NCBI GenBank assembly: GCA_964583605.1
Contig: CAZOWL010000002.1
Location: 40,690-104,689 of the forward strand
Direction of reading: 5' to 3'
Length of the DNA: 64,000 bases
DNA from: CAZOWL01 sp964583605
GTDB lineage: Bacteria; Pseudomonadota; Gammaproteobacteria; Chromatiales; Chromatiaceae
The notes under the pieces were generated by a model that was not told where the DNA came from, ran no database searches, and was given only the letters and a program-made list of their open reading frames with translations. The position numbers were made by a program, and so were the translations under genes. Of the stretch, positions 25,286 through 33,326 are shown piece by piece; the first letter of the stretch is position 1; the number at the start of each line of letters is the position of its first letter.

Positions 25286-26622
25286 CAGGCAGCAAACGCC
25301 GCGGCAAGCTCGCCACGCAGGGAGTTGGGAAGCGCCTCGGTGATCGTCACGTCAACGAATTGGCCGATTAGGTGATCTGGGCCCGGGAAGTTGGCCACGC
25401 GATTGTTCTCGGTGCGACCAGCGAGCTGGAAGGCGCCCTTGCGCGCCGGTCCTTCGACAAGGACGCGCTGAGTCGTCCCGATCATGCTCCGGCTGATGCG
25501 ATGGGCCTGCTCGGTGATCCGCTGCTGCAGCATCGCGAGCCGTTCCTGCTTGATCTTGAGCGGGACGTTGTCGGGATAATCGGCTGCTGGGGTGCCGGGT
25601 CGGCGGCTGTAGACGAAGCTGAAGCTCTGGTCGAAGCCGATCTCCGCGACGAGGGCGAGCGTCGCGGCGAAATCGGTCTCCGTCTCGCCCGGAAAGCCGA
25701 CGATGAAGTCGGAGGAGAGACTGATACCGGGCCTTGCTGCCCGGAGCTGGCGAATCTTGGATTTGTATTCCAGGACCGTATGCCCGCGCTTCATGAGCGC
25801 AAGGATGCGGTCCGAGCCGCTTTGGATCGGCAAATGCAGAAAACTCACCAGCTCAGGGACGTCGCTGAATGTGGCGATCAGGGCCGGGGAGAGCGCGACC
25901 GGATGGCTGGTGGTGAAGCGGATGCGCTCGATGCCGTCGACGGCGGCGACATAGCGGATCAGTAGAGCCAAGTCGGCGTCGGCCCCGTCATCCATCAGCC
26001 CTCGGTAGGCGTTGACATTTTGTCCTAGGAGATGGATCTCCCGTACGCCCTGCTCGGCCAAGGCCGCGACCTCGGCGATGACGTCATCGAACGGGCGACT
26101 GATCTCCTCGCCTCGTGTATAGGGGACGACGCAGAAGTTGCAGTACTTCGAGCAGCCCTCCATCACCGAGACGAAGGCCGTCGGCCCCTCGGCCCGCGGC
26201 TCGGGCAGACAGTCGAACTTCTCGATCTCAGGGAAGGAGACGTCGACCTGCGGGGCGCGGCCAACGTCAAGGGCATCGAGCATCGCGGGCAGTCGGTGGA
26301 GCGTCTGAGGACCGAAGACCAGGTCGACGAAGGGCGCCCGCTCGCGGATGGCCTCACCCTCTTGACTGGCCACGCAACCGCCGACACCGATGACCAGATC
26401 CGGTCGCCTGGCCTTCCAAGGACGCCAGCGGCCCAGCTGAGAGAAGACCTTCTCCTGCGCCTTCTCGCGGATCGAGCAGGTGTTGAGCAAGAGTACATCG
26501 GCCTCTTCGGGCCGCTCGACACGTTCCAGACCGTGTGTGGCGCTGAGCACGTCCGCCATGCGGGCGGAGTCGTACTCGTTCATCTGGCAGCCGTAGGTCT
26601 GGATGAAAAGCTTCTTGCGCAT
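25285..26622 (-). CDS. miaB: tRNA-2-methylthio-N6-dimethylallyladenosine synthase
   Basis: A 445-aa methylthiotransferase. The N-terminal UPF0004 domain holds three cluster cysteines (YGCQMNEYDSARM, LLNTCSIREKA, GVGGCVASQEG). The radical-SAM motif is CSKYCNFCVVPY, and the C-terminal TRAM domain follows (RVLVEGPARKGAFQLAGRTE). MiaB adds the methylthio group to i6A37 of tRNAs reading UNN codons. It heads the miaB-phoH-ybeY-corC set with an ATGA overlap to phoH. Confidence 0.96.
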   Translation of the reverse strand: MRKKLFIQTYGCQMNEYDSARMADVLSATHGLERVERPEEADVLLLNTCSIREKAQEKVFSQLGRWRPWKARRPDLVIGVGGCVASQEGEAIRERAPFVDLVFGPQTLHRLPAMLDALDVGRAPQVDVSFPEIEKFDCLPEPRAEGPTAFVSVMEGCSKYCNFCVVPYTRGEEISRPFDDVIAEVAALAEQGVREIHLLGQNVNAYRGLMDDGADADLALLIRYVAAVDGIERIRFTTSHPVALSPALIATFSDVPELVSFLHLPIQSGSDRILALMKRGHTVLEYKSKIRQLRAARPGISLSSDFIVGFPGETETDFAATLALVAEIGFDQSFSFVYSRRPGTPAADYPDNVPLKIKQERLAMLQQRITEQAHRISRSMIGTTQRVLVEGPARKGAFQLAGRTENNRVANFPGPDHLIGQFVDVTITEALPNSLRGELAAAFAA

Positions 26623-26654
26623 TCAACCAGTAGTTGTGGGAGGGATTGCGATCT

Positions 26655-27737
26655 TCAAGCACTCGGCGGCTCAGTGTCAAGGCCGGCGTTTGCGATCTGA
26701 GACGTTCCGAGGGCGCGCAGGCAATGGACGCTGAAATAATCCTTGCGGTCCGTCCATACCTGCTCCGTCGCGAAGCCGGCCTCCTCAGCCAGGCGCTTAA
26801 AGTCGGAGACACTGTACTTGTAGGAATTCTCGGTGTGAATCGTCTCACCGCAGCGAAAGGGGACGAGCGTCCCGGCAACCTCGACCTCCTGATCGGCCAG
26901 GCTGACGAGGTGCATCTCAACCCGGCTCGCCGCCTCGTTGAAGAAGGCGCGGTGGGCGAAGGCACCGAGATCGAAGCGGCCGCCAAGCTCGCGATTGATG
27001 CGCCTCAGGATGTTGAGATTGAATGCCGCGGTGATGCCCTGCGCGTCGTTGTAGGCGGCATCAAGGGTCGCCTGATCCTTGCGCAGATCGACGCCGATCA
27101 ACAGGCGACCTTCTGGGCCCAGGAGCCCGGCGACGCGCTCCAGCAGACCGCGCGCCTCCACCGGCTCGAAGTTGCCGATGCTCGAGCCTGGAAAGAAGGC
27201 GGTGAGCCGATGCCAATCCGGCTCCAAGGGCAGCTCGAACGGGGCCGAGTAGTCGGCGCAGGCGGCGCGGATCACGAGCCCGGGGAATTGGGCGGCGAGC
27301 GCCTCGGCCGCGGCGCGCAGATGCTCACGCGAGATGTCGACAGGCATGTAGACCCTGGGTCTCAATGCCGTCAAAAGGATCTGGATCTTGAGGCTGCTGC
27401 CACTGCCGAGCTCGATCAGTATGGCGTCGCGGCCAAGGCGTGTAGCCATTTCCGCGCCGTGCTCGCGCAACAGGGCGATCTCCGTGCGCGTCGGATAGTA
27501 TTCGGGCAGCTCGGTGATGGCGTCGAACAGTCGGGAGCCGTCGCGATCGTAGAAGAGCTTCGGCGGCAGCCGCTTTTCCGATCCGCTCAGCCCCGCCAGC
27601 ACCTCGCTGCGGAGGTCGGCAGGTTGCGGATGGTAATCATAGAAGGCGACTCTCCCGGGTTTCCGCGCGGCCTGCACTGAACCGCTCAGGGCGGCGTCGA
27701 AGGGAGTCATTCGCCGGGTCGCTGCGCGATAGGTCAT
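26655..27737 (-). CDS. egtD: L-histidine N-alpha-methyltransferase EgtD
   Basis: A 360-aa protein. SAM-binding motif LIELGSGSSLKIQILL and substrate-side segments LFYDRDGSRLFDAITELPEY, AFFPGSSIGNFEP and ENSYKYSVSDF are the hallmarks of EgtD (DUF2260), which trimethylates histidine to hercynine, the first step of ergothioneine synthesis. ATG 27737 overlaps the egtB stop (ATGA) and gives the family N-terminus. Ergothioneine is a redox thiol; the gene lies near other redox genes but in its own two-gene operon. Confidence 0.95.
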   Translation of the reverse strand: MTYRAATRRMTPFDAALSGSVQAARKPGRVAFYDYHPQPADLRSEVLAGLSGSEKRLPPKLFYDRDGSRLFDAITELPEYYPTRTEIALLREHGAEMATRLGRDAILIELGSGSSLKIQILLTALRPRVYMPVDISREHLRAAAEALAAQFPGLVIRAACADYSAPFELPLEPDWHRLTAFFPGSSIGNFEPVEARGLLERVAGLLGPEGRLLIGVDLRKDQATLDAAYNDAQGITAAFNLNILRRINRELGGRFDLGAFAHRAFFNEAASRVEMHLVSLADQEVEVAGTLVPFRCGETIHTENSYKYSVSDFKRLAEEAGFATEQVWTDRKDYFSVHCLRALGTSQIANAGLDTEPPSA

Positions 27738-29026
27738 CGGATCGACTCCGCGAGCCGTAAGCCCTGGAACTGCCAGCGCTCGTGCGGATAGAAGAAATTG
27801 CGATAGCTGGCGCGAACGTGCCCCTGGGAGCTGGCGCAGGAGCCGCCGCGTAGGACCATCTGGTTGCACATGAATTTGCCGTTGTACTCACCGAGTGCCC
27901 CAGCCGGGGCCTGGTAGCCGGGGTAGGGGAGGTAGGCCGAGCCAGTCCATTCCCAGACATCCCCAAAGAGCTGTCGCGGCCCTGGCTCTGAGGAAGGCTC
28001 AGGGGCGACTGGTCGCGGGTGCAGCCAGGCCGTCTCGACAAAGTTCCCCGTTACAGGCCGCCCTTCTGCGACCAGCTCCCATTCGGCCTCGGTCGGCAGG
28101 CGCTTGCCGGCCCAGCTGGCGAAGGCCTCGGCCTCGTAGAAGCTCAGGTGGCAGACCGGCTCGGCGCGGTTCAACGGGCGCATGCCGGCCAGCGTGAACA
28201 CCCGCCACTCCCCCTCCTGCTGCTCCCAATAGAGCGGGTGCCGCCAGCCGCGACCTTGCACGGCTGCCCAGCCGTCCGAAAGCCAGTGGGCGGGGTTCTC
28301 ATAACCGCCGTCGCTGATGAACTCGAGGTACTCGCCGTTCGTGACTGGCCGGTCGGCGAGCGCGAAGGGCTCCAGGAAGACGCGGTGGCGTGGTCGCTCG
28401 TTGTCGTAGGCGAAGCCATCGGGCCCGGCGCCGATCTCAGCCAGGCCACCGGCATAACGGATCCAGCGGAGTGGCTCAGCGTCGCCCGCGGGGGCCTGCG
28501 GCAGGTCTTCGCGATAGGCCGGACGCAGGGGGTTGTGAGCGAAGTTTCGCTTGATGTCCGTCACCAACAGCTCTTGATGCTGCTGCTCGTGGTTGAGACC
28601 GACCTGCAGTCGCTCGGCGATGACCGGCCAATCGCGCTCGGAGCAGCCGTCGACCAACCGGGCCACGGCCGCGTCGACATGCCCCCGGTACTGGTAGACC
28701 TCATCGACCGTCGGTCGCGATAGCAGGCCGCGCTCGGGACGCGGCCAGAAGCCGGTGCCGGTCTGCTCGTAATAGCTGTTGAAGAGATACTCGAAGCGAG
28801 GATGAAAGACCCGATAGCTGGACAGGTAGGGCCTCAGCAGGAAGGTCTCGAAAAACCAGGAGGCATGGGCCAAATGCCATTTCGGCGGGCTCGCCTCGAC
28901 CACCGTCTGCAGACCATAGTCCTCATTGGCCAGTGGCTCGCAGAGCTGCTCACTGAGTGAGCGGACGCGGCGAAAACAGGCTCGAAGGTCCTCTCGTCGC
29001 GCCTCACTGGTTGCTGATACCGGCAT
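27734..29026 (-). CDS. egtB: Ergothioneine biosynthesis protein EgtB (hercynine sulfoxide synthase)
   Basis: A 430-aa protein. An N-terminal DinB-like helical domain supplies non-heme iron histidines (WHLAHASWFFETF and GLNHEQQHQELLVTD), and a C-terminal FGE-sulfatase fold follows (PVTNGEYLEFI, GKRLPTEAEWELVAEG, VWEWTGSAYLPYPGY, RGGSCAS). EgtB joins hercynine to a thiol donor with O2. ATG 29026 has GGGGAGGGAGCG immediately upstream; the 48 codons before it are not family-like. The first gene of an egtB-egtD operon; EgtC and EgtE are not visible, so the type of thiol donor (gamma-glutamylcysteine or cysteine) is undecided. Confidence 0.93.
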   Translation of the reverse strand: MPVSATSEARREDLRACFRRVRSLSEQLCEPLANEDYGLQTVVEASPPKWHLAHASWFFETFLLRPYLSSYRVFHPRFEYLFNSYYEQTGTGFWPRPERGLLSRPTVDEVYQYRGHVDAAVARLVDGCSERDWPVIAERLQVGLNHEQQHQELLVTDIKRNFAHNPLRPAYREDLPQAPAGDAEPLRWIRYAGGLAEIGAGPDGFAYDNERPRHRVFLEPFALADRPVTNGEYLEFISDGGYENPAHWLSDGWAAVQGRGWRHPLYWEQQEGEWRVFTLAGMRPLNRAEPVCHLSFYEAEAFASWAGKRLPTEAEWELVAEGRPVTGNFVETAWLHPRPVAPEPSSEPGPRQLFGDVWEWTGSAYLPYPGYQAPAGALGEYNGKFMCNQMVLRGGSCASSQGHVRASYRNFFYPHERWQFQGLRLAESIR

Positions 29027-30149
29027 CGCTCCCTCCCCGTCAGTTGGTGAATCGAGTCGCTGCAGACGCGACGACCCGCAGGCCGGACGCGACCTGGCCG
29101 CGGTCTGCTGCCTTTGCATCAGGCGATAGCTGAGCTTGTCGCCTCCCCGTGTCCGACTGCAGCCGCACAAAATGACCTGAGTGAGTTAGCTGTCTTGGTC
29201 GAGCTCTGCCCGAGGCGCAGAGCCTAAGACATCGACAGGACGCGAGCTTGACTGACCGCGACTGCCGGCGCTCGGCAACCAGTTGATTCTGATTGTGTAT
29301 TCTGGTCCGGCCCGAGACAGCCATACTTCTCGTAGACGGGAGCGCGCGAAACAGTCGTCGCCTGTTGCCGTGAACAGTGCGGCCGACTTCTGACATTTCC
29401 AGCAGACGCGCGTCGGAGATGTACTCAAATACTACCGACTCGTTTTCGGCAACTACCCGTCAGACTATTCCGGCTACCCCAAGCCCAATACCCTTGCTAT
29501 CCCGCGAAGTTCTTTTGGGGAGCTGAAGACCGGGTCGTCGGTGTCGCCTTCCTGGACGGGATGGAGGACCTCAGGCTTCTGGCCGGTCGATCACAGTCCG
29601 GTCCAGGTCGCCGTGTGACGACCGCGACGGTCCGCACAGCAGAGCCTGCGGCGGCGGTTTCGGGTAGGATCCGCTATGCGGAGCATCCCCGTTGGCCGGA
29701 CTGATGATCAAGGCCGGCTTCTGAACCCTCATCGACGAGCATCCCATGTACTGTCTCAACCCCCTCACCCCGCCGACGTTGACCACACAGCCGAGCTCGA
29801 GCGCTTTGCCCGTCGCCGTAGGCTCCTTTCTCGCCGGGCGGAAGCACGGATTCTCGAATCGACGGCCGCAGCTTCATGGTCCGCGAGCGCAGCCCGTACA
29901 AGGACGATATCGATCCTGTTGTCTATCCCCACTCGTCGATCTGCGGCGGGGCCTCGCTAGGGTTTTCGCGTTTGCGCGTCGGGGCGTAACGAGAGGTGCG
30001 GCGATGGAAAGGGCGGCGACGCGTTTGATGTTGGCAGGAATTGCGCTTCTATCGCTGGACGCGATGGCCTGGCATCCGGCACCGCCAAAAAGGATTGTCG
30101 GGTAGAGCTTGAGCTGTCTGCCAAGCGCTCACGCGCGCCGCTCGGCTCC
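29027..30149. other. 1.1-kb region without a recognised gene
   Basis: Between egtB and the GMC oxidoreductase gene. Several short frames exist but none matches a known family. Two stretches look weakly protein-like and could be relics: 29480-29570 on the plus strand (YPAKFFWGAEDRVVGVAFLD) and 29850-29980 (RERSPYKDDIDPVVYPHS). A 33-codon frame at 30004-30105 (MERAATRLMLAGIALLSLDA onward) has signal-peptide character. It may be a decayed locus. Confidence 0.45.
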
Positions 30150-31820
30150 TCACGAGGACTGGACGGACCGGCGGGCAAGCGCCAGCTGATAGGCGACGTG
30201 GTGACCGATCAGGTACGCGGTCATCTGTGTGCTGATGCGCGGCAGCGGCACGGCGCTGAGGTCCGCGACATAGAGGTTCTCGGAGCCATGGACGCGGCCG
30301 GTGGCCCCGGGATCGTTCAGCCCCGTGTCGGCGGCCTGACCCATCAGGCAGCCGCCCGATAGGTGCTGCTCAGACAACAGGAATTTGCGGCTGTACCGCT
30401 CCACGTAGCGCGTGACGTCGGCTGCCTCGTAGGGCAGACCGGACAGGAGGCGGAGCAGCCTGCGGATGAGCGCGGGCGGCTTGCGGCCGAGCTGGTCGAG
30501 CATCGGCAGGTGGGCCTCGATCACGTGCCGCGCGACCTCGGCGTCACGCGTGGCGCCCTTGCCGCTGAAGAGCTCGAGATCAATGTGGCCATCCTCGGCG
30601 TAGCGACCCGCGCCAGCAGGGTTGAACTTGACGATCGCGGTGATCAGGTCCAGGTCGCGATGCGTGAAGGGCTTGCCCCGCCGCCAATTACTCAGGCCCC
30701 AGCCGACGTTGATCGCCGTGGTGACAATGGATAGCACCACACGAATGCCGGTCTTCGTAACGGTGAACGCCCAGGGATTGCGGATCACGAAGCGCTTCGC
30801 CCAGTTCGGCAGCAAAAAGGCCTGGTATAGGTGGGCGAGGATGAACCACATTTTGTGGAAGTCGCCGGCAAAGAAATCAAAGCAGCACACCGTCGCGGCC
30901 GTGCCGTCCGGATTGGCAGCCGTGGTCGCGAATACCGGAACGTACACGTCCTCATCGCTCACGGTCAGCGCACGATCGACCAGGTAAATCCCAAGGGGCA
31001 GCACGATGTGGTCGCTGGTGTCTGCGCCGATGGCAATGTTAGAAAGGGCGTCGCGCAGCGGCCGCAACAGCTGCGGCGTTACTCCACCGGCGCACAGCAT
31101 GACGCGACCGCCGCGAGCGACGCCGAAGCACAGGGCCTCTCCGGTGTCACAGTCGCGCGCGTGCACGAGCTCGCAGCGTTCATCGACGAGCTCGAGTCGC
31201 TCCGCTCGCACGCGCGTGCGCAATGTGAGGCGGGGATCGCCCCAATCGACCAGTGACACGCCGCTATGGGTGCGTTGCCCGAAGCGGTTGAACTGCGTTG
31301 GGAAGGGGTACAGTCGCTTCGCTTCGGCGTCTTCGAGATCGGGGATGTGACCGGTGGCGCAAGAGCTGGGCGCAAAGCCCGCGGCCTCGGCCACATGCAT
31401 GACGTGCTGAAGGATGGGGGAGGGCGCGGCCAGCGGGTCAGGACGATCGAAGGCGTCAGCCAGCTCCTTCTTGCGCGCATCCCAGTACGCCTCGTCGTGC
31501 CCCAGATGCTCGGCGAGCCAAGCCGATGACTCGAAGATCATCGTGTAGTTGACTGAGCCACCGCCCCCCTGCGTGCTGGCACGCCCCGAGATGATCGGAC
31601 GGTTGTCGCCTGTTCGCGCGTCGTGCAACTTGAAAACGCTGCCCTCGGCGTATGACCTGGTCCAGTTGTATTGGTGCGTGATGTCGCTGGTGCGAAAGAA
31701 CGTCGCTCCCTCTTCGAGCACCAGGATCCGTTCATCGGGCGTGGCGGCTTCGCTGAGGTAGTGTCGCAAGAAGGCGCACGCACCGTTCCCCGAGCCCACA
31801 ACGATCAGGTCGTACGGCAT
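30150..31820 (-). CDS. GMC-type FAD oxidoreductase
   Basis: A 556-aa protein. N-terminal FAD motif LIVVGSGNGACAFLRHYLSE with VLEEG, a Gly-rich QGGGGSVNYTMIF loop as in GMC enzymes, and C-terminal LSEQHLSGGCLMGQAADTGL with NLYVADLSAVP. GMC flavoenzymes oxidise alcohols, including sterols, choline and sugars. ATG 31820 gives the expected start; a single long in-frame opening continues upstream through the next gene's antisense frame but is not one protein. It overlaps the DUF1295 gene by 16 bp, so the two are co-expressed. The substrate is unknown. Confidence 0.88.
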   Translation of the reverse strand: MPYDLIVVGSGNGACAFLRHYLSEAATPDERILVLEEGATFFRTSDITHQYNWTRSYAEGSVFKLHDARTGDNRPIISGRASTQGGGGSVNYTMIFESSAWLAEHLGHDEAYWDARKKELADAFDRPDPLAAPSPILQHVMHVAEAAGFAPSSCATGHIPDLEDAEAKRLYPFPTQFNRFGQRTHSGVSLVDWGDPRLTLRTRVRAERLELVDERCELVHARDCDTGEALCFGVARGGRVMLCAGGVTPQLLRPLRDALSNIAIGADTSDHIVLPLGIYLVDRALTVSDEDVYVPVFATTAANPDGTAATVCCFDFFAGDFHKMWFILAHLYQAFLLPNWAKRFVIRNPWAFTVTKTGIRVVLSIVTTAINVGWGLSNWRRGKPFTHRDLDLITAIVKFNPAGAGRYAEDGHIDLELFSGKGATRDAEVARHVIEAHLPMLDQLGRKPPALIRRLLRLLSGLPYEAADVTRYVERYSRKFLLSEQHLSGGCLMGQAADTGLNDPGATGRVHGSENLYVADLSAVPLPRISTQMTAYLIGHHVAYQLALARRSVQSS

Positions 31821-32695
31821 CGCTTCTCGGGCGGCTTTGGAAAAAGCACGGGCGTGCGCGCTTTGTAGGCCTGATAAGCGGGGTCGTTTCCCCAGCGCTC
31901 GTCGGCGCGCGACTCCAGGATTGGGATGCCACTGACCCGCGTCAGGAGCAGGTAGACGAAGAGTGGCGAGATCAGCGTGATGTACTGCCACCCGGACAGC
32001 GCCGGCAGCGCGATCAGCGCGATGCCGGCCCAGAGGACAATCTCGCCGAAATAGTTCGGGTGCCGGGACCAGGCCCAGAGTCCGGAGTCGATGAAGCGGC
32101 CCTTGTTCGCTGGGTCGTTGCGGAAGCCGCGCTTCTGCGCATCGGCAATTGCCTCGATGGCGAAGCCGAATACCCAGACGGTCGCGCCAGCCCAACCGAT
32201 CAGACCAAGCGGCGGTGCAGTCGCGCTTGTCATGGCCGCCAGCGCGGCCGCCAACGTCAGAAAGACCCAAAGGCCCTGCAGCGTCCACGCCATCAGGAAA
32301 CGTGCAAACGATGGCTTGATGTCGTCGAAGCGGGTGTCGGCACCGGCCTTCTGAACACGCCGGAACAGATAGCTGCCGAGCCGGACCGCCCAGATGGAGA
32401 TAAGGACAACCAGCAGGAGGGACCTCGCATCGAACCGCCCCGCCAACAACAGCGTACCAATCGCCAGCGCCAGATAGGTCAGGCTGCCGGTCAGGTCGTA
32501 CCAGTGCTCGGTCTGGGCGCGATAGGAGGGTATGAAGACGACCCATTGGATCGCAAAGGCCACCGAGGCTGCCAGCGCGAAGAGCGGAATGGCCCCCAGA
32601 GTGACGCCCCCTTGGCTGCCTGCCCAGGCGACAGCGACGGCGACCAGCAGGGCCGCGAGTATGGCAACGAGCGCTTCGACGTTTGGATCCTTCAC
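31805..32695 (-). CDS. DUF1295 (steroid 5-alpha-reductase-like) membrane protein
   Basis: A 296-aa protein with about seven hydrophobic helices. The C-terminal signature of the DUF1295/isoprenylcysteine methyltransferase-like group is clear: FVIDSGLWAWSRHPNYFGE-type sequence (read here as RFIDSGLWAWSRHPNYFGEI), followed by TRVSGIPILESRADERWGND. Family members reduce or methylate lipidic substrates using NADPH or SAM; the exact reaction is unknown. The overlap with a GMC oxidoreductase suggests a two-enzyme lipid or steroid-like conversion. Confidence 0.85.
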   Translation of the reverse strand: MKDPNVEALVAILAALLVAVAVAWAGSQGGVTLGAIPLFALAASVAFAIQWVVFIPSYRAQTEHWYDLTGSLTYLALAIGTLLLAGRFDARSLLLVVLISIWAVRLGSYLFRRVQKAGADTRFDDIKPSFARFLMAWTLQGLWVFLTLAAALAAMTSATAPPLGLIGWAGATVWVFGFAIEAIADAQKRGFRNDPANKGRFIDSGLWAWSRHPNYFGEIVLWAGIALIALPALSGWQYITLISPLFVYLLLTRVSGIPILESRADERWGNDPAYQAYKARTPVLFPKPPEKRCRTT

Positions 32696-32772
32696 GTTTC
32701 AACAACCCTAAATGTGGCTAGAGGGGATTCGATCATCGAGAACCAGATACCGACCCGCAATCTGCCTCTTGT

Positions 32773-33189
32773 CTAGGGTCTGGCTGTGAGCGAGTGAAGA
32801 TACACAGCAATCGCAGTTTGGAATACGCCTATGGCAAAGTAAAGAATTGACAGGAATACAATCTTCTGCAGCATCAACGACTCTACAAGTATCCAGGCGA
32901 TCAATGCCAGACCAAAGACCGCAGATAGGTATGGGGACAGCCTGTGCTTGCGCAAGCTGTAGATGCCCGCCACTGTCTGCCCAATGCCGTTAACCGTCAA
33001 GAGCAAGATTCCCGGGATCAGCAAGGAATCAAATGCAATCCTCTCCACGACTCCTTCCACACCCATCAGCGACCCATCCGGACTGATGATCATGACTAGT
33101 CCACCAGGATATGCGCCCAGGGCCACAAACAGGTGGATCACTCCTTGGATCGTAAACCACCGAGAGCTCATCGGCCTCGCGCCTCCCAT
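32773..33189 (-). CDS. Small four-helix membrane protein of unknown function
   Basis: A 138-aa protein with four hydrophobic segments (IQGVIHLFVALGAYPGGLVM, LLIPGILLLTVNGIGQTVAG, YLSAVFGLALIAWILVESLM, FLSILYFAIGVFQTAIAVYL). The second start MSSRWFTIQ (33171) is preferred to 33189. The codon and base texture is more AT-rich than its neighbours, hinting at a different origin. I do not recognise the family; an ion-channel or DoxX-like role cannot be claimed. Confidence 0.6.
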   Translation of the reverse strand: MGGARPMSSRWFTIQGVIHLFVALGAYPGGLVMIISPDGSLMGVEGVVERIAFDSLLIPGILLLTVNGIGQTVAGIYSLRKHRLSPYLSAVFGLALIAWILVESLMLQKIVFLSILYFAIGVFQTAIAVYLHSLTARP

Positions 33190-33326
33190 CCTATAGGGTG
33201 CCGCCGCGCATGGGGTGCGGCCTTCTGGAAATGGGCTTTATTCGCGAAGGAGGCGCCTTGCGAATAATGAGAAACTATGAAATTTGATGCGCGGCCGAGC
33301 ATCACTCGGCGCCAGGCATCCGCCAG

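Noticed and set aside
30150..32705. A single 851-aa protein spanning the GMC oxidoreductase and the next gene
   Set aside because: The extra N-terminal ~295 residues come from the opposite reading of the DUF1295 gene in another frame of the same strand and have no family pattern; the GMC FAD motif starts right at ATG 31820.
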